DNA of 64,000 nt from Actinomyces sp. (GTDB lineage Bacteria > Actinomycetota > Actinomycetes > Actinomycetales > Actinomycetaceae): assembly GCF_029851875.1 (NCBI RefSeq), contig NZ_JARKVC010000018.1:1-64000 (forward strand). The letters run 5' to 3'. Positions 7,887-16,053 of the stretch are shown piece after piece. A model generated the notes under the pieces. That model did not search any database. It saw only the letters and a list, made by a program, of their open reading frames with translations, and was not told where the DNA came from. Within the stretch, counting starts at the first letter, position 1. Each line of letters opens with the position of its first letter. The position numbers were made by a program, and so were the translations under genes.

Positions 7887-9470
7887 GTGTCACACACACC
7901 CGTATCCGCGACAGACCTGTCGCGTGAGCGTCTCGAGGAGCTGGTCGACAAGACGCCAGCCTCCGGAAAGAAGCGCTCGCTGGGCCTGATCGCGCTCGTC
8001 GCGACCCTGGGCTCCCTGCTCTTTGGCTACGACACCGGCGTCATCTCCGGTGCCCTGCCCTACATGTACCTGCCCCACGGTGCCGGAGGCCTGGGCCTGA
8101 CCACCGCGGAGGAGGGCTGGATCGGCGGCCTGCTGTGTCTGGGCGCCGCGCTGGGCGCCTCAGTGGGCGGCAAGCTGAGCGACAAGTACGGTCGTCGTCA
8201 CAACATCACGCTGCTGGCCATCATCTTCTTCTTCGGGGCCGTGGGCTGTGCCCTGAGCGTCAACATCTGGATGCTCTACGTCTTCCGGGTCATCCTCGGC
8301 TTCGCCGTCGGAGGTGCCTCGGCTACCGTCCCGGTCTTCCTCGGGGAGACCGCGCCCAAGCGCATCCGTGGCACCCTGGTGGCCCTGGACCAGATGATGA
8401 TCGTCTTCGGTCAGTTCCTGGCCTTCTCCATGAACGCCGCTATCGCGCAGGTCAATGGCGGACCTCACGTCACGACGGCTGAGGGTACCCTGGACTACAA
8501 CGCCTCGGTCGCCAAGGAGGTCGCCAACGGCCTGGCCGTCACCGGCGGAAACGGGCACACCTGGCAGTGGATGCTCATCCTGGCCTCGCTGCCCGCCATC
8601 GCCCTGTGGGTCGGTATCCGCATGATGCCTGAGTCCTCGCGCTGGTACGTCGCCAACCTCCGGATCCCCGAGGCCATCGGCTCCCTCAAGCGCGTGCGTA
8701 ACGAGGCCAAGGACGGCTCCATCGTCGACGAGGTCGACGAGATGCTGGAGGTGCGTCGCAAGGAGGCCAGCCAGGAGAAGTGGCGCCTGGGCCAGATCTG
8801 GAACACCAGGTGGACCCGTCACCTGCTGGTCATCGGTATCATCCTGGGCCTGGCTGACCAGGTCACCGGTATCAACACCGCCATGTACTACACGCCCAAG
8901 GTCCTGGCTGCCGCGGGCTTCCCGATGACGGACGCCATCTCCCTCAACGTGATCTCCGGTGGTATCTCCTTCATCGGCTCGGCCGTGGGTCTGTGGCTCG
9001 TCACCCGCTTCGCCCGTCGTCACGTCGGTATCTACCAGGAGGCCGGCATCGTGGTCTCCCTGGGCCTGCTGGCAGCCGTCTTCTTCTTCCTCATCCAGCC
9101 CTACCAGAACGCTGACGGCGACATCGCCGGCGCCCCGGCCTTCGCCCCGATCCTCGTGCTCGTCATCGTCTGCCTGTTCGTCTTTGTCAAGCAGTCCGGT
9201 ACGGTCACCTGGGTCCTGGTGGCCGAGATCTTCCCCTCGAAGATTCGTGGTACCGCGATGGGGCTGGCTGTCGGAGCGCTGTGGATCGGCAACGCGCTTG
9301 TCTCCATCGTCTTCCCGATCATGATGAAGAACCTGGGCGGCGCAGGTACCTACCTGGTCTTCTGCCTGCTCAACGTCCTGTCGCTGCTCTTCTACATCAA
9401 GTTCGTTCCTGAGACGAAGTACCACTCTCTGGAGGAGCTCGAGGAGCGCTTCGAGAAGGAGTACAGCTGA
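7887..9470 (+). CDS. MFS sugar-porter permease, inositol/sugar:H+ symporter type
   Basis: The GTG at 7887 follows AAAGGAG. The 527-aa product has twelve predicted membrane segments and the sugar-porter signatures: GYDTGVISGALPYM in helix 1, DKYGRR after helix 2, PESSRWY before the central loop, and PETK near the end. It resembles inositol transporters of the IolT type. An unusual hydrophilic insertion of about 45 residues (GGPHVTTAEGTLDYNAS and beyond) lies between helices 5 and 6. The permease at 12914-14572 carries an insertion at the same place and shares the TPASGK N-terminal tail, so the two are paralogues. It is probably co-expressed with the upstream isomerase gene and imports the cyclitol or sugar of this island. 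Confidence 0.88.
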   Translation: MSHTPVSATDLSRERLEELVDKTPASGKKRSLGLIALVATLGSLLFGYDTGVISGALPYMYLPHGAGGLGLTTAEEGWIGGLLCLGAALGASVGGKLSDKYGRRHNITLLAIIFFFGAVGCALSVNIWMLYVFRVILGFAVGGASATVPVFLGETAPKRIRGTLVALDQMMIVFGQFLAFSMNAAIAQVNGGPHVTTAEGTLDYNASVAKEVANGLAVTGGNGHTWQWMLILASLPAIALWVGIRMMPESSRWYVANLRIPEAIGSLKRVRNEAKDGSIVDEVDEMLEVRRKEASQEKWRLGQIWNTRWTRHLLVIGIILGLADQVTGINTAMYYTPKVLAAAGFPMTDAISLNVISGGISFIGSAVGLWLVTRFARRHVGIYQEAGIVVSLGLLAAVFFFLIQPYQNADGDIAGAPAFAPILVLVIVCLFVFVKQSGTVTWVLVAEIFPSKIRGTAMGLAVGALWIGNALVSIVFPIMMKNLGGAGTYLVFCLLNVLSLLFYIKFVPETKYHSLEELEERFEKEYS

Positions 9471-9534
9471 TCGACCGCACGTGTCCGGCGCTGACCTGAG
9501 GGTCGGCGCGGACCTCGCCTGAGACTGGCTGCTC

Positions 9535-9566
9535 GGCGCCCCGACCGCACACGTGGTCGGGGCGCC
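9535..9566 (+). terminator. Terminator after permease
   Basis: GGCGCCCCGACC (9535-9546) and GGTCGGGGCGCC (9555-9566) form a perfect 12-bp stem with an 8-base loop, 64 bases after the permease stop, followed by GTCGTCTGT. It is a strong GC-rich hairpin typical of actinobacterial terminators. Confidence 0.75.
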
Positions 9567-9673
9567 GTCGTCTGTCGGGGCGGTGATGAGCCTCTGGCGC
9601 GCCTGAGGGCGGGGCTGTTGGGGCCTGGGCGCTGCAGGGAGCCCGTCGTGCATGACACGGGCCCCGGTGGGGG

Positions 9674-9880
9674 GATGACGGCGTACTTGTCCCCGGTGAC
9701 GGCGTGGCTGCGGGGCGAGGGCGTGGATACTTGGTGACGGCGTACTTCTAACCGATGGCGGCGTGGCTGCCTGGTGACGGCGTATCTGAGAACGTCGTCA
9801 GATACGCCGTCAACACACACCCACGCCCCCGACACCCCCATGCACGCCCCCAACAACCAGCCACGCCGCCAAGCAGGTTA
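9674..9880. repeat. Convergent repeat island, copy 1
   Basis: Several imperfect copies of a unit beginning GGCGGCGTGGCTG or TGACGGCGTACTT run left to right from about 9676 to 9789. The same unit runs in the opposite sense from 9798 to about 9870, for example GGCGGCGTGGCTG at 9757-9769 and its complement at 9858-9870. The centre is a perfect palindrome. The island lies in an 800-base gap between two genes on the same strand. The same unit recurs at 19429-19605. It has no CRISPR-like repeat/spacer regularity, and no coding function is apparent. Confidence 0.65.
9775..9812. repeat. 15-bp perfect palindrome at centre of repeat island 1
   Basis: TGACGGCGTATCTGA (9775-9789) and its exact reverse complement (9798-9812) enclose the 8-base loop GAACGTCG. 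It could act as a bidirectional terminator, a cruciform or a protein-binding site. Confidence 0.75.
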
Positions 9881-10170
9881 CGAGGGATCCTTGGCGGGAC
9901 AAGGGCACTGGAGCCTGGGCAAGCCAGGAATGCATCGCATGAGTCTCTGCGAGAGGAGTCGCCGGAGACGTCAGCCGCCCCTCTGCGCCGGCGTACCGTC
10001 GTGCCGGAGCAGGAAGGACCCCGTGCTGACCGTCGCTCTCCTGGGTACAGACTTGATCCGGTGCCCTAGCCGAGCAGCAGTGAGGTGAGTGTGGCGACCA
10101 GAGCCACGAAGCCTGCGGGACGCCGTTGACCTGACAGCGGGGTGCGGACGGGAGGCTGCCACACGAATTG
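9881..10170. other. Intergenic stretch without recognised gene
   Basis: Between the repeat island and the alcohol dehydrogenase promoter there is about 290 bases with no convincing reading frame, RBS or known RNA. A small hairpin CCTGG-gcaag-CCAGG is visible near 9915. The frames crossing it are out-of-phase extensions of the repeats. Confidence 0.4.
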
Positions 10171-10174
10171 AATT

Positions 10175-10209
10175 TATGTCCTGACAAATACGTGTCGGTG
10201 GGGTACTGT
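10175..10209 (+). promoter_or_regulatory. Promoter of zinc dehydrogenase with operator, island site 3
   Basis: CTGACA (10181-10186) and TACTGT (10204-10209) are spaced by 17 bases. The operator TATGTCCTGACAAA (10175-10188) covers the -35. Its core TGTCCTGACA also agrees with the consensus I recall for the Corynebacterium IolR regulator (KGWCHTRACA). That agreement is from memory and was not checked. Confidence 0.6.
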
Positions 10210-10266
10210 TGCCAGCGAACGAGGACGCGCAAGCGCCCCAACCGCCCAGCCGAGAGAGACTGAACC

Positions 10267-11412
10267 ATGACGAGCAACGAAGCAGTCCAGATCCCCGAGA
10301 CGATGCGTGCCGCGGTGCTGCGCGACCACGCCAAGGGTCTCGAGGTCGAGACGATCCCTACCCCCCGCCCCAAGAACGGTGAGGTCCTCATCAAGGTCGC
10401 GGCCTGCGGCCTGTGCCACTCTGACCTGCACGTGATCGGCGGCGCGATCGCCTTCCCGCTGCCCGCCGTCCTGGGGCACGAGGTCACCGGTACGATCGTC
10501 GAGGTCGGCCCCGGTAACGAGCACACCGGCCTCAAGGTTGGTCAGAACGTCGCGGGCGGCTTCCTCATGCCCTGCGGCCAGTGCGACGCCTGCGCCCGCG
10601 GCCATGACGAGCTGTGCGGCCCCTTCTTCGACCTCAACCGCCTCAAGGGTGTGCTCTACGACGGGACCACACGCCTGTCCAGCCTTGATGGCGAGCCCAT
10701 CTACATGTACTCCATGGGTGGCCTGGCTGAGTACGCCGTCGTTCCTGCTACCGCGGTCGCCCCGGCGCCCGAGTCCATCGACCTCGTTCCCGCCGCCATC
10801 CTCGGTTGCGCTGCCATGACCGGTTACGGCGCGGTGCGCCGCGGCGCGGACCTGCGCTTCGGTGAGACCGTCGCGGTCGTGGCCACCGGTGGTGTGGGTA
10901 CCAACATCGTCCAGATCGCGGCCGCCATGGGCGCCTCGCAGGTCATCGCTATCGACGTCTCCGGCGAGAAGCTGGCGCCGATGTTCGGCTACGGCGCGAC
11001 CGCCGTGGTCAACTCCGTGACGCAGGACGCCCGCGAGGAGGTCTTCCGACTCACCGGTGGCAAGGGCGTGGACGTGTCCTTTGAGGCCCTGGGGATCCCG
11101 GCCACCTGGAAGACGGCGCTCGACGTCCTGTCCGACGGCGGTCGTATGGTTCCGATCGGCCTGGGCGCCGGTGTCCAGACCGCTGAGGTGGAGATCAACC
11201 GTACCGTGCGTCGCTCCCAGTCGATCCTGGGCTCCTACGGTGCCCGTACCCGTCAGGACCTGCCGGCCGTGGTCGACCTGGCCGCGCGCGGCATCATCAA
11301 CTACAAGGACGTCGTCTCCCGTCGCTTCCCGCTCGAGGAGGCCGGAGCCGGCTACGAGGCGCTGCGCAACCGTGAGGTCCAGGGTCGCGCCGTCGTCGAC
11401 ATGAGCCTGTGA
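10267..11412 (+). CDS. Zinc-dependent medium-chain alcohol/polyol dehydrogenase
   Basis: The 381-aa MDR-family enzyme acts on an alcohol or polyol with NAD. The catalytic zinc ligands are the Cys of CGLCHSD and the His of LGHEVTG. The structural zinc site is CGQCDACARGHDELC, with the four-Cys spacing C-x2-C-x2-C-x7-C. The cofactor motif ATGGVGTNIVQIAA is followed by an acidic residue (VIAIDVS), which favours NAD over NADP. Its promoter carries the shared island operator, so it belongs functionally to the cyclitol/sugar island. In Thermotoga an alternative inositol pathway uses a zinc dehydrogenase (IolM) after IolG; a similar step here is possible but unproved. Confidence 0.85.
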   Translation: MTSNEAVQIPETMRAAVLRDHAKGLEVETIPTPRPKNGEVLIKVAACGLCHSDLHVIGGAIAFPLPAVLGHEVTGTIVEVGPGNEHTGLKVGQNVAGGFLMPCGQCDACARGHDELCGPFFDLNRLKGVLYDGTTRLSSLDGEPIYMYSMGGLAEYAVVPATAVAPAPESIDLVPAAILGCAAMTGYGAVRRGADLRFGETVAVVATGGVGTNIVQIAAAMGASQVIAIDVSGEKLAPMFGYGATAVVNSVTQDAREEVFRLTGGKGVDVSFEALGIPATWKTALDVLSDGGRMVPIGLGAGVQTAEVEINRTVRRSQSILGSYGARTRQDLPAVVDLAARGIINYKDVVSRRFPLEEAGAGYEALRNREVQGRAVVDMSL

Positions 11413-11450
11413 GCGCTCAGCAGGCTTGAGCACCTGAGCTGAGCCGCGCA

Positions 11451-11499
11451 CACGTCAGGGGCGCCCGCCACCGAGGAGGTGGTGGGCGCCCCTGACGTG
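11451..11499 (+). terminator. Strong terminator after zinc dehydrogenase
   Basis: A 22-bp stem (11451-11472 with 11478-11499, one G-U pair) with a five-base loop starts 39 bases after the stop codon. It is one of the strongest hairpins in the window and could work in both directions. Confidence 0.8.
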
Positions 11500-11716
11500 C
11501 GCGCTGTGGCGTGGTGTGGGAAGCGGCCGATACCGGGGAGGGGGCTGGTGGTGGCGGGTGAGGGGTGTCCAGGCTAGTGGCTGGGGACGGGGCCTTGTGC
11601 GCCAAGACAGGACGGGGTATCGCGGTAGGGACGGGTCTGTGGGGCCCGTCGTCGTCGCAGACGCCCGTTCTCAAGGGTGTTGCCCGTCCTCAGCGAGCGT
11701 CGAGAGCACAGGGAAA
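11500..11716. other. Intergenic stretch between convergent genes
   Basis: About 215 bases lie between two terminators that face each other. No RBS-supported frame, RNA gene or repeat was recognised. Confidence 0.4.
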
Positions 11717-11760
11717 CGCCAGCGGGCCACCACCCCGGGAGGAGCGGTGGCCCGCTGGCG
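11717..11760 (-). terminator. Terminator of the iolE gene
   Basis: CGCCAGCGGGCCACC (11717-11731) pairs perfectly with GGTGGCCCGCTGGCG (11746-11760) around a 14-base loop, 44 bases beyond the iolE stop on the minus strand. Confidence 0.7.
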
Positions 11761-11804
11761 TGCTCGGCCGTCAAGGCGGCCGTCACCGACAAGGAGTCAG
11801 GTGC

Positions 11805-12731
11805 TCACAGCGTGAACAGCGTGGACTCGATGTAGCGGCGCGCCTTCTCGCCGTACTCGTGCGGGTTGGCCACGGCCGGGTCCTGCTCGGCCTCGACCAG
11901 GATCCACTTGTCGTAGCCGTGGTCGACGAGGAGCTTGTAGGGCTCGGTGAAGTCGATCATGCCGTCGCCGGGGACGGTGAACATGCCGTTGAGGAAGGAG
12001 TCGAGGAAGGAGCGCTCCAGCTTCTTGGACTCCTCCATCTTCTCCGGGCGCACGTCCTTGAAGTGGACGTGCTTGACGCGGTCGATGGTCGCCTCGAGCA
12101 GGCCCATGACGTCGCCGTCGCCGACGAAGGCGTGGCCGGTGTCAAACAGGAGGGAGACCTTGGCCGGGTCGGTCAGCTCCATGAGGCGGATAGTCTCCTC
12201 CTTGGTCTGGACGACCGTACCCAGGTGGTGGTGGTAGACCAGCTCGAGGCCGTGCTCGTGGGCGATGTCGCCCAGGCGGTTGAGGCCCTCAGCCAGGAGC
12301 GGCCACTCCTCCTCCTTGAGCACGGGCTTGTTGGTGAAGATGCAGATGTCGCGGTCGCCCTGCACCGAGCCGGTCTGCTCGGAGACCACGATGCGGGTGG
12401 CGCCCAGGTACTGCAGGTACTCGCAGGTGGCGGTGAACTCCGGGACGACGGCGTCGATCCCGTCGCGGACGATGAAGGAGGAGAACCACTGGGCAACGAT
12501 CTTGATGCCGCGGGCGTCAGCGCGCTCCTTCGTCTCCTCCTTGGAGGGGTACCACCCGGCGACCTCAGTGCCCAGGAAGCCCAGGTCTGCCAGGTCGAGC
12601 AGCTCGTCCTCGAGGGTGTTGAAGGCGCCGACCTCCTTGACGTCGTCGTTGCGCCAGGCGATGGGGTGCATGCCCCACGAGATGCCGTGCGGGTCCTTGA
12701 TCGCGGTGGTGGGGTCGAGGCGGAATGCCAT
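11805..12731 (-). CDS. iolE: Inosose (2-keto-myo-inositol) dehydratase
   Basis: This 308-aa TIM-barrel enzyme removes water from 2-keto-myo-inositol to give the trihydroxycyclohexane-dione, the step after IolG. It shares the family's diagnostic segments with Bacillus IolE: SEQTGSVQG, HHHLGTVVQT, LLFDTGH and HVHFKDVR. These supply the metal ligands and the substrate pocket. ATG 12731 follows AAAGGAG by seven bases. It has a promoter of its own with the operator sitting between -35 and -10. This is the clearest sign that the island handles inositol-like cyclitols. The next enzymes of the classical path (IolD, IolB, IolC) are not in the window. Confidence 0.88.
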   Translation of the reverse strand: MAFRLDPTTAIKDPHGISWGMHPIAWRNDDVKEVGAFNTLEDELLDLADLGFLGTEVAGWYPSKEETKERADARGIKIVAQWFSSFIVRDGIDAVVPEFTATCEYLQYLGATRIVVSEQTGSVQGDRDICIFTNKPVLKEEEWPLLAEGLNRLGDIAHEHGLELVYHHHLGTVVQTKEETIRLMELTDPAKVSLLFDTGHAFVGDGDVMGLLEATIDRVKHVHFKDVRPEKMEESKKLERSFLDSFLNGMFTVPGDGMIDFTEPYKLLVDHGYDKWILVEAEQDPAVANPHEYGEKARRYIESTLFTL

Positions 12732-12829
12732 GTCAATCTCCTTTGATAAAGGCTGGGTGAGAGTGGCCCGTGGGCCAGGTGGAGGGGGTGAGGCGGTGGG
12801 CTCGCCCCCTCCGGCTGCTCACGCGATCT

Positions 12830-12859
12830 ATCCTATTTGTCCGGACGAATCACGGTCAA
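12830..12859 (-). promoter_or_regulatory. iolE promoter with operator filling the spacer, island site 4
   Basis: On the minus strand TTGACC (12854-12859) and TAGGAT (12830-12835) are spaced by 18 bases. The palindrome TTTGTCCGGACGAA (12836-12849 on the plus strand) lies entirely in this spacer, a classical repressor position. Confidence 0.7.
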
Positions 12860-12913
12860 TGCCGTGCTCGTGCCGGTGTCCTCGCGTGAGCAGCCGCAGC
12901 GGTGCAGACCGCG

Positions 12914-14572
12914 TCAGGAGTAGCGCTCCTCCATGTCGCGCTCGATCTGCTCCAGGGAGCGGCCAGAGGTCTCGGGCATGATCTTGAGCAGGACCACGGC
13001 AATCACCAGGTTGAGCACGCCGTAGATCGTGTAGGTCAGGCCTCCGCCCAGGGACTCCATCATGGGCGGGAAGGTCCAGGTGATAATGGCGTTGGCGGTC
13101 CACATGCAGAAGACGGCCGTGCCGTTCATCACGCCGCGGACGTTGGCGGGGAAGATCTCACCCATCATCGTCCACACCACGGTTCCGTTGGAGGACTGGA
13201 CGATGAGCATGAACACGGCCATGAGGCCGAGGACAAGGTAGGCAGCCCACGCGGGAGGCGTGGTGCCGGCCTTCATGTGCGGGGCGATGGCCAGCTGGAA
13301 GGTGGCGGCGATGCTCAGCAGGCACACACCCACGCCGGTGACGTCTGCGATGAGGATCTGACGGCGGCGGAAGCGCATGATGAGCCAGATGCCCAGCGCG
13401 GACCCGACCACGCTCATGACGCCGTTAGCGACCTGAGCCGTGATGGAGGCGGAGGTGGACATGCCGGCGTACTCCAGGACCTTGGGCGCGTAGTACATGA
13501 CGGTGTTCACACCGGTGGTCTGGTTGACCACGGCCAGGAAGATGCCGACCAGCAGGAGCTTGCGCAGCCAGGGGGTGGACCAGACGTAGCCCAGACCCTT
13601 GGCCTGCTGCTGCTCCTCAAGCTCGTGCTGGTGAGCCTCGGCCATCTCCATGAGCTCGTCCTCCAGCGGGCCGTCCTTGCCGGGCTCACGCACGCGCTTG
13701 AGGGAGGCGATGGCCTCGTACAGGCGCTCCTTGGCGACGTACCAGCGCGAGGACTCGGGCATGAGGCGGATGCCGATCCACAGGGCGATTGCGGGGATGG
13801 AGCACAGGACGAGCATGTAGCGCCAGGCCTCGCCGTTGCCCGTGACGATGGTCAGCTGGTCGAGGAAGGCGTGGAACTGCTCGCTGCTCATCTGCCCGCC
13901 CTTGGTGCTCTGCAGGGCGGTCAGGGTGTCGTAGGAGTAGGTGCCGGGAGAGAAGGTGCCGGAGGGGTCGGCCTCGATGGTGATCTGCGGGCCGCCCTTG
14001 GCGGTGTTGATGATCGCGTTCATGGTGAAGGCGAGCAGCTGGCCGGTGACGATCATCAGCTGGTCGATGGCCACGATCGAGCCGCGGATGCGCTTGGGGG
14101 CGGTCTCGGCCAGGTAGACGGGGACGGTGGCGCTGGCCCCACCGACAGCCAGGCCGAGGACGACGCGGAAGGGGTACATGACCCACACGTTGGGGGCGAA
14201 GGTGGTGCCCAGGGCGCCGACCAGGAAGACGATGGCCAGCAGCGTGATGTTGTGGCGGCGGCCGTAGCGGTCGGACAGGCGGCCGCCGAACAGGGCGCCC
14301 AGGGCAGCACCGATGAGCAGGGTTCCGCCGATGGCGCCCTCCTCGAGGCTGGTCAGCTGCAGGCCCTTGGCTGCGTAGGGCATGTACATGTACGGCAGGG
14401 CGCCGGAGATGACTCCGGTGTCATAACCGAACAGGAGGGAGCCGAGCGTGGCGACGGCGGCGATGGAGAGGATGCCCCGGTGCTTCCCGGAGGCGGGGGT
14501 CTGACTGACGGCCTGTGCCATCTGCTCACGGGTGATCCCCTTGAGGGGGATCCTCTGAGCCTGCGTGGTCAT
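12914..14572 (-). CDS. MFS sugar-porter permease, second paralogue of the island
   Basis: The start ATG at 14572 follows AAAGGA, giving 552 aa. An ATG 45 bases upstream (14617) is in frame but has no better RBS. It has twelve predicted membrane helices and the sugar-porter signatures GYDTGVISGALPYM, DRYGRR, PESSRWYV and PETSGRSLEQ. It has a long insertion between helices 5 and 6, rich in polar residues (IEADPSGTFSPG and following). It closely resembles the permease at 7887-9470, including the TPASGK tail before helix 1, so the two arose by duplication or act on related substrates. It lies downstream of the Gfo/Idh gene and probably shares its operon. Confidence 0.87.
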   Translation of the reverse strand: MTTQAQRIPLKGITREQMAQAVSQTPASGKHRGILSIAAVATLGSLLFGYDTGVISGALPYMYMPYAAKGLQLTSLEEGAIGGTLLIGAALGALFGGRLSDRYGRRHNITLLAIVFLVGALGTTFAPNVWVMYPFRVVLGLAVGGASATVPVYLAETAPKRIRGSIVAIDQLMIVTGQLLAFTMNAIINTAKGGPQITIEADPSGTFSPGTYSYDTLTALQSTKGGQMSSEQFHAFLDQLTIVTGNGEAWRYMLVLCSIPAIALWIGIRLMPESSRWYVAKERLYEAIASLKRVREPGKDGPLEDELMEMAEAHQHELEEQQQAKGLGYVWSTPWLRKLLLVGIFLAVVNQTTGVNTVMYYAPKVLEYAGMSTSASITAQVANGVMSVVGSALGIWLIMRFRRRQILIADVTGVGVCLLSIAATFQLAIAPHMKAGTTPPAWAAYLVLGLMAVFMLIVQSSNGTVVWTMMGEIFPANVRGVMNGTAVFCMWTANAIITWTFPPMMESLGGGLTYTIYGVLNLVIAVVLLKIMPETSGRSLEQIERDMEERYS

Positions 14573-14664
14573 GCCTTGTCCTTTCTGTGTGGTTCCCCGG
14601 TCGGCGTCGTTGTCCATCGGGGTTCGGAGGGGGTCGGAGAGGGGTGAGATGAGGAAGGAGAGTC

Positions 14665-15858
14665 TCAGACGTCGAAGGTGGTGCGGCCCTGGACGCGGGG
14701 CACCTCGTGCCACTGGCCGTCGGCTGCGGAGGCGACGACGGCCTCGTCGACCTCGGCGGCGCACCAGGCGTCAGCGGCCGAGGGTGCCAGCTGCTCGCCG
14801 GTGAGGACGGACTTGAGGAACTGGGCGGCCTCGATGGACTTCATGTCGTCAAAGCCCATCGAGGTGCCGATGGCGGGCTGGTAGCGGCTCCAGTCGCCCC
14901 AGGCCGGGCCGGCCATGGCGCGGGTGTAGCCGTGGGTGGGGCCGCCGTCGACGGTGGTGCACACCTCGAGCTCGTTGAGGCGCTCGAAGTTCCAGCGGGC
15001 CGAGCCGTTGGTGCCGTAGACCTCGACGACGTACTCGGCGCGCGGGCCCACGCTGACGCGCGAGGACTCCATGGTGCCGATGACGCCGCCGTCGAAACGG
15101 ACCAGCATGGAGACGTAGTCCTCGTTCTCGACCGGGCCGCGCTCGTCGCCGATCTCGAAGCCGGAGTGTCCGAAGCCCATCTTGGTGGGGATGGGGCGCT
15201 CGGTGATGAAGGTGTCGGTGGCGGCGGTGACCGAGGCGATGCGGCCGACGACGTACTGGGCCAGGTCGGCGCCGTGGCTCATGAGGTCGGGAACGACGCC
15301 GGCGCCGGCCTTCTCGCGCGAGGCGCGCCAGGTCAGGGGGCCCAGGGGGGAGGAGTTGTAGTCGGCGATGAGCCACACACGCACGTTGGTGATGCGGCCG
15401 AGCTCGCCGGTGCGCACGAGCTCGCGCATGTACTCGATGGCGGGGGTGTGGCGGTAGTTGAATCCGACGGCGGTGACCAGGCCGGCCTTCTCGGCGGCCT
15501 GGGCCACGGTGCGGGCCTGCTCAGCGCTGACACCCATGGGCTTCTCGATCCAGAAGGGCTTGCCGGCCTCGATGGCGGCCAGGGCGATCTCGGCGTGGAG
15601 GAAGTTGGGGGAGCAGATCGAGACGACGTCGATCTCGGGGTCGGCCAGCAGCTCGTGGTAGTCGGCGTAGGCGCGCTCGAAGCCGAGGTCCTCGACGGCG
15701 GCGCGCTGGACCTCCTCGATGGGGTCGGCGGCGGCGACCAGGCGGGCCTCGACGCCGAGCTCGGGGAAGCGCTCGGAGACCGAGCGGTAGGACCGGGCGT
15801 GCAGGCGCCCCATCCATCCTAGGGAGATGACGCCGACGCCGATCGTCTTCTTTGCCAT
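14665..15858 (-). CDS. Gfo/Idh/MocA oxidoreductase, second cyclitol/sugar dehydrogenase
   Basis: The ATG at 15858 has AAGGAG upstream, giving 397 aa. An N-terminal Rossmann fold (GVISLGWMGRLHARS) is followed by the catalytic motif IEKPMG, with Lys106. DLMSHGADLAQYV carries Asp191 and His195 in the D-x3-H spacing of inositol and glucose-fructose-type dehydrogenases. The C-terminal part is longer than in iolG and includes RVSVGPRAEYVVEVYG. It is likely an NAD(P)-dependent dehydrogenase for a sugar, cyclitol or glycoside different from that of IolG. The gene precedes the permease at 14572 and carries island operator 5 upstream, so it belongs to the same regulon. Confidence 0.82.
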   Translation of the reverse strand: MAKKTIGVGVISLGWMGRLHARSYRSVSERFPELGVEARLVAAADPIEEVQRAAVEDLGFERAYADYHELLADPEIDVVSICSPNFLHAEIALAAIEAGKPFWIEKPMGVSAEQARTVAQAAEKAGLVTAVGFNYRHTPAIEYMRELVRTGELGRITNVRVWLIADYNSSPLGPLTWRASREKAGAGVVPDLMSHGADLAQYVVGRIASVTAATDTFITERPIPTKMGFGHSGFEIGDERGPVENEDYVSMLVRFDGGVIGTMESSRVSVGPRAEYVVEVYGTNGSARWNFERLNELEVCTTVDGGPTHGYTRAMAGPAWGDWSRYQPAIGTSMGFDDMKSIEAAQFLKSVLTGEQLAPSAADAWCAAEVDEAVVASAADGQWHEVPRVQGRTTFDV

Positions 15859-15943
15859 GGTGAGTGAGCTCCTTCGTGCCGTCATTGGCGTGTGTGCGGG
15901 TGTGGTGGGCACGTGCCCCGTCGTTGGTAACGCGCGTCACCAC

Positions 15944-15957
15944 TTTGTACAGACAAA
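15944..15957. promoter_or_regulatory. Operator-like palindrome, island site 5
   Basis: TTTGTACAGACAAA lies about 86 bases upstream of the Gfo/Idh start on the minus strand. It has the same half-sites as the other four island operators. Confidence 0.6.
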
Positions 15958-16053
15958 ACTAGCAGCGTGCACCTGGGCGCGCAAGAGGTGGTCTGAGAAC
16001 AGCCCTGGCTTCAGCCTGCCCGCCAGGCCGCCGAGGACGCGGACAGGGGTGAC

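Noticed and set aside
9755-10535. Overlapping frames on both strands through repeat island 1 and the following gap
   Set aside because: They begin in or cross the repeats and translate them into His/Pro/Arg-rich sequence. No RBS or conserved motif was seen.
11565-12746. 393-codon plus-strand frame over iolE
   Set aside because: It is the mirror of iolE, rich in Val/Leu/Asp/Glu, begins in an intergenic terminator region and has no RBS.
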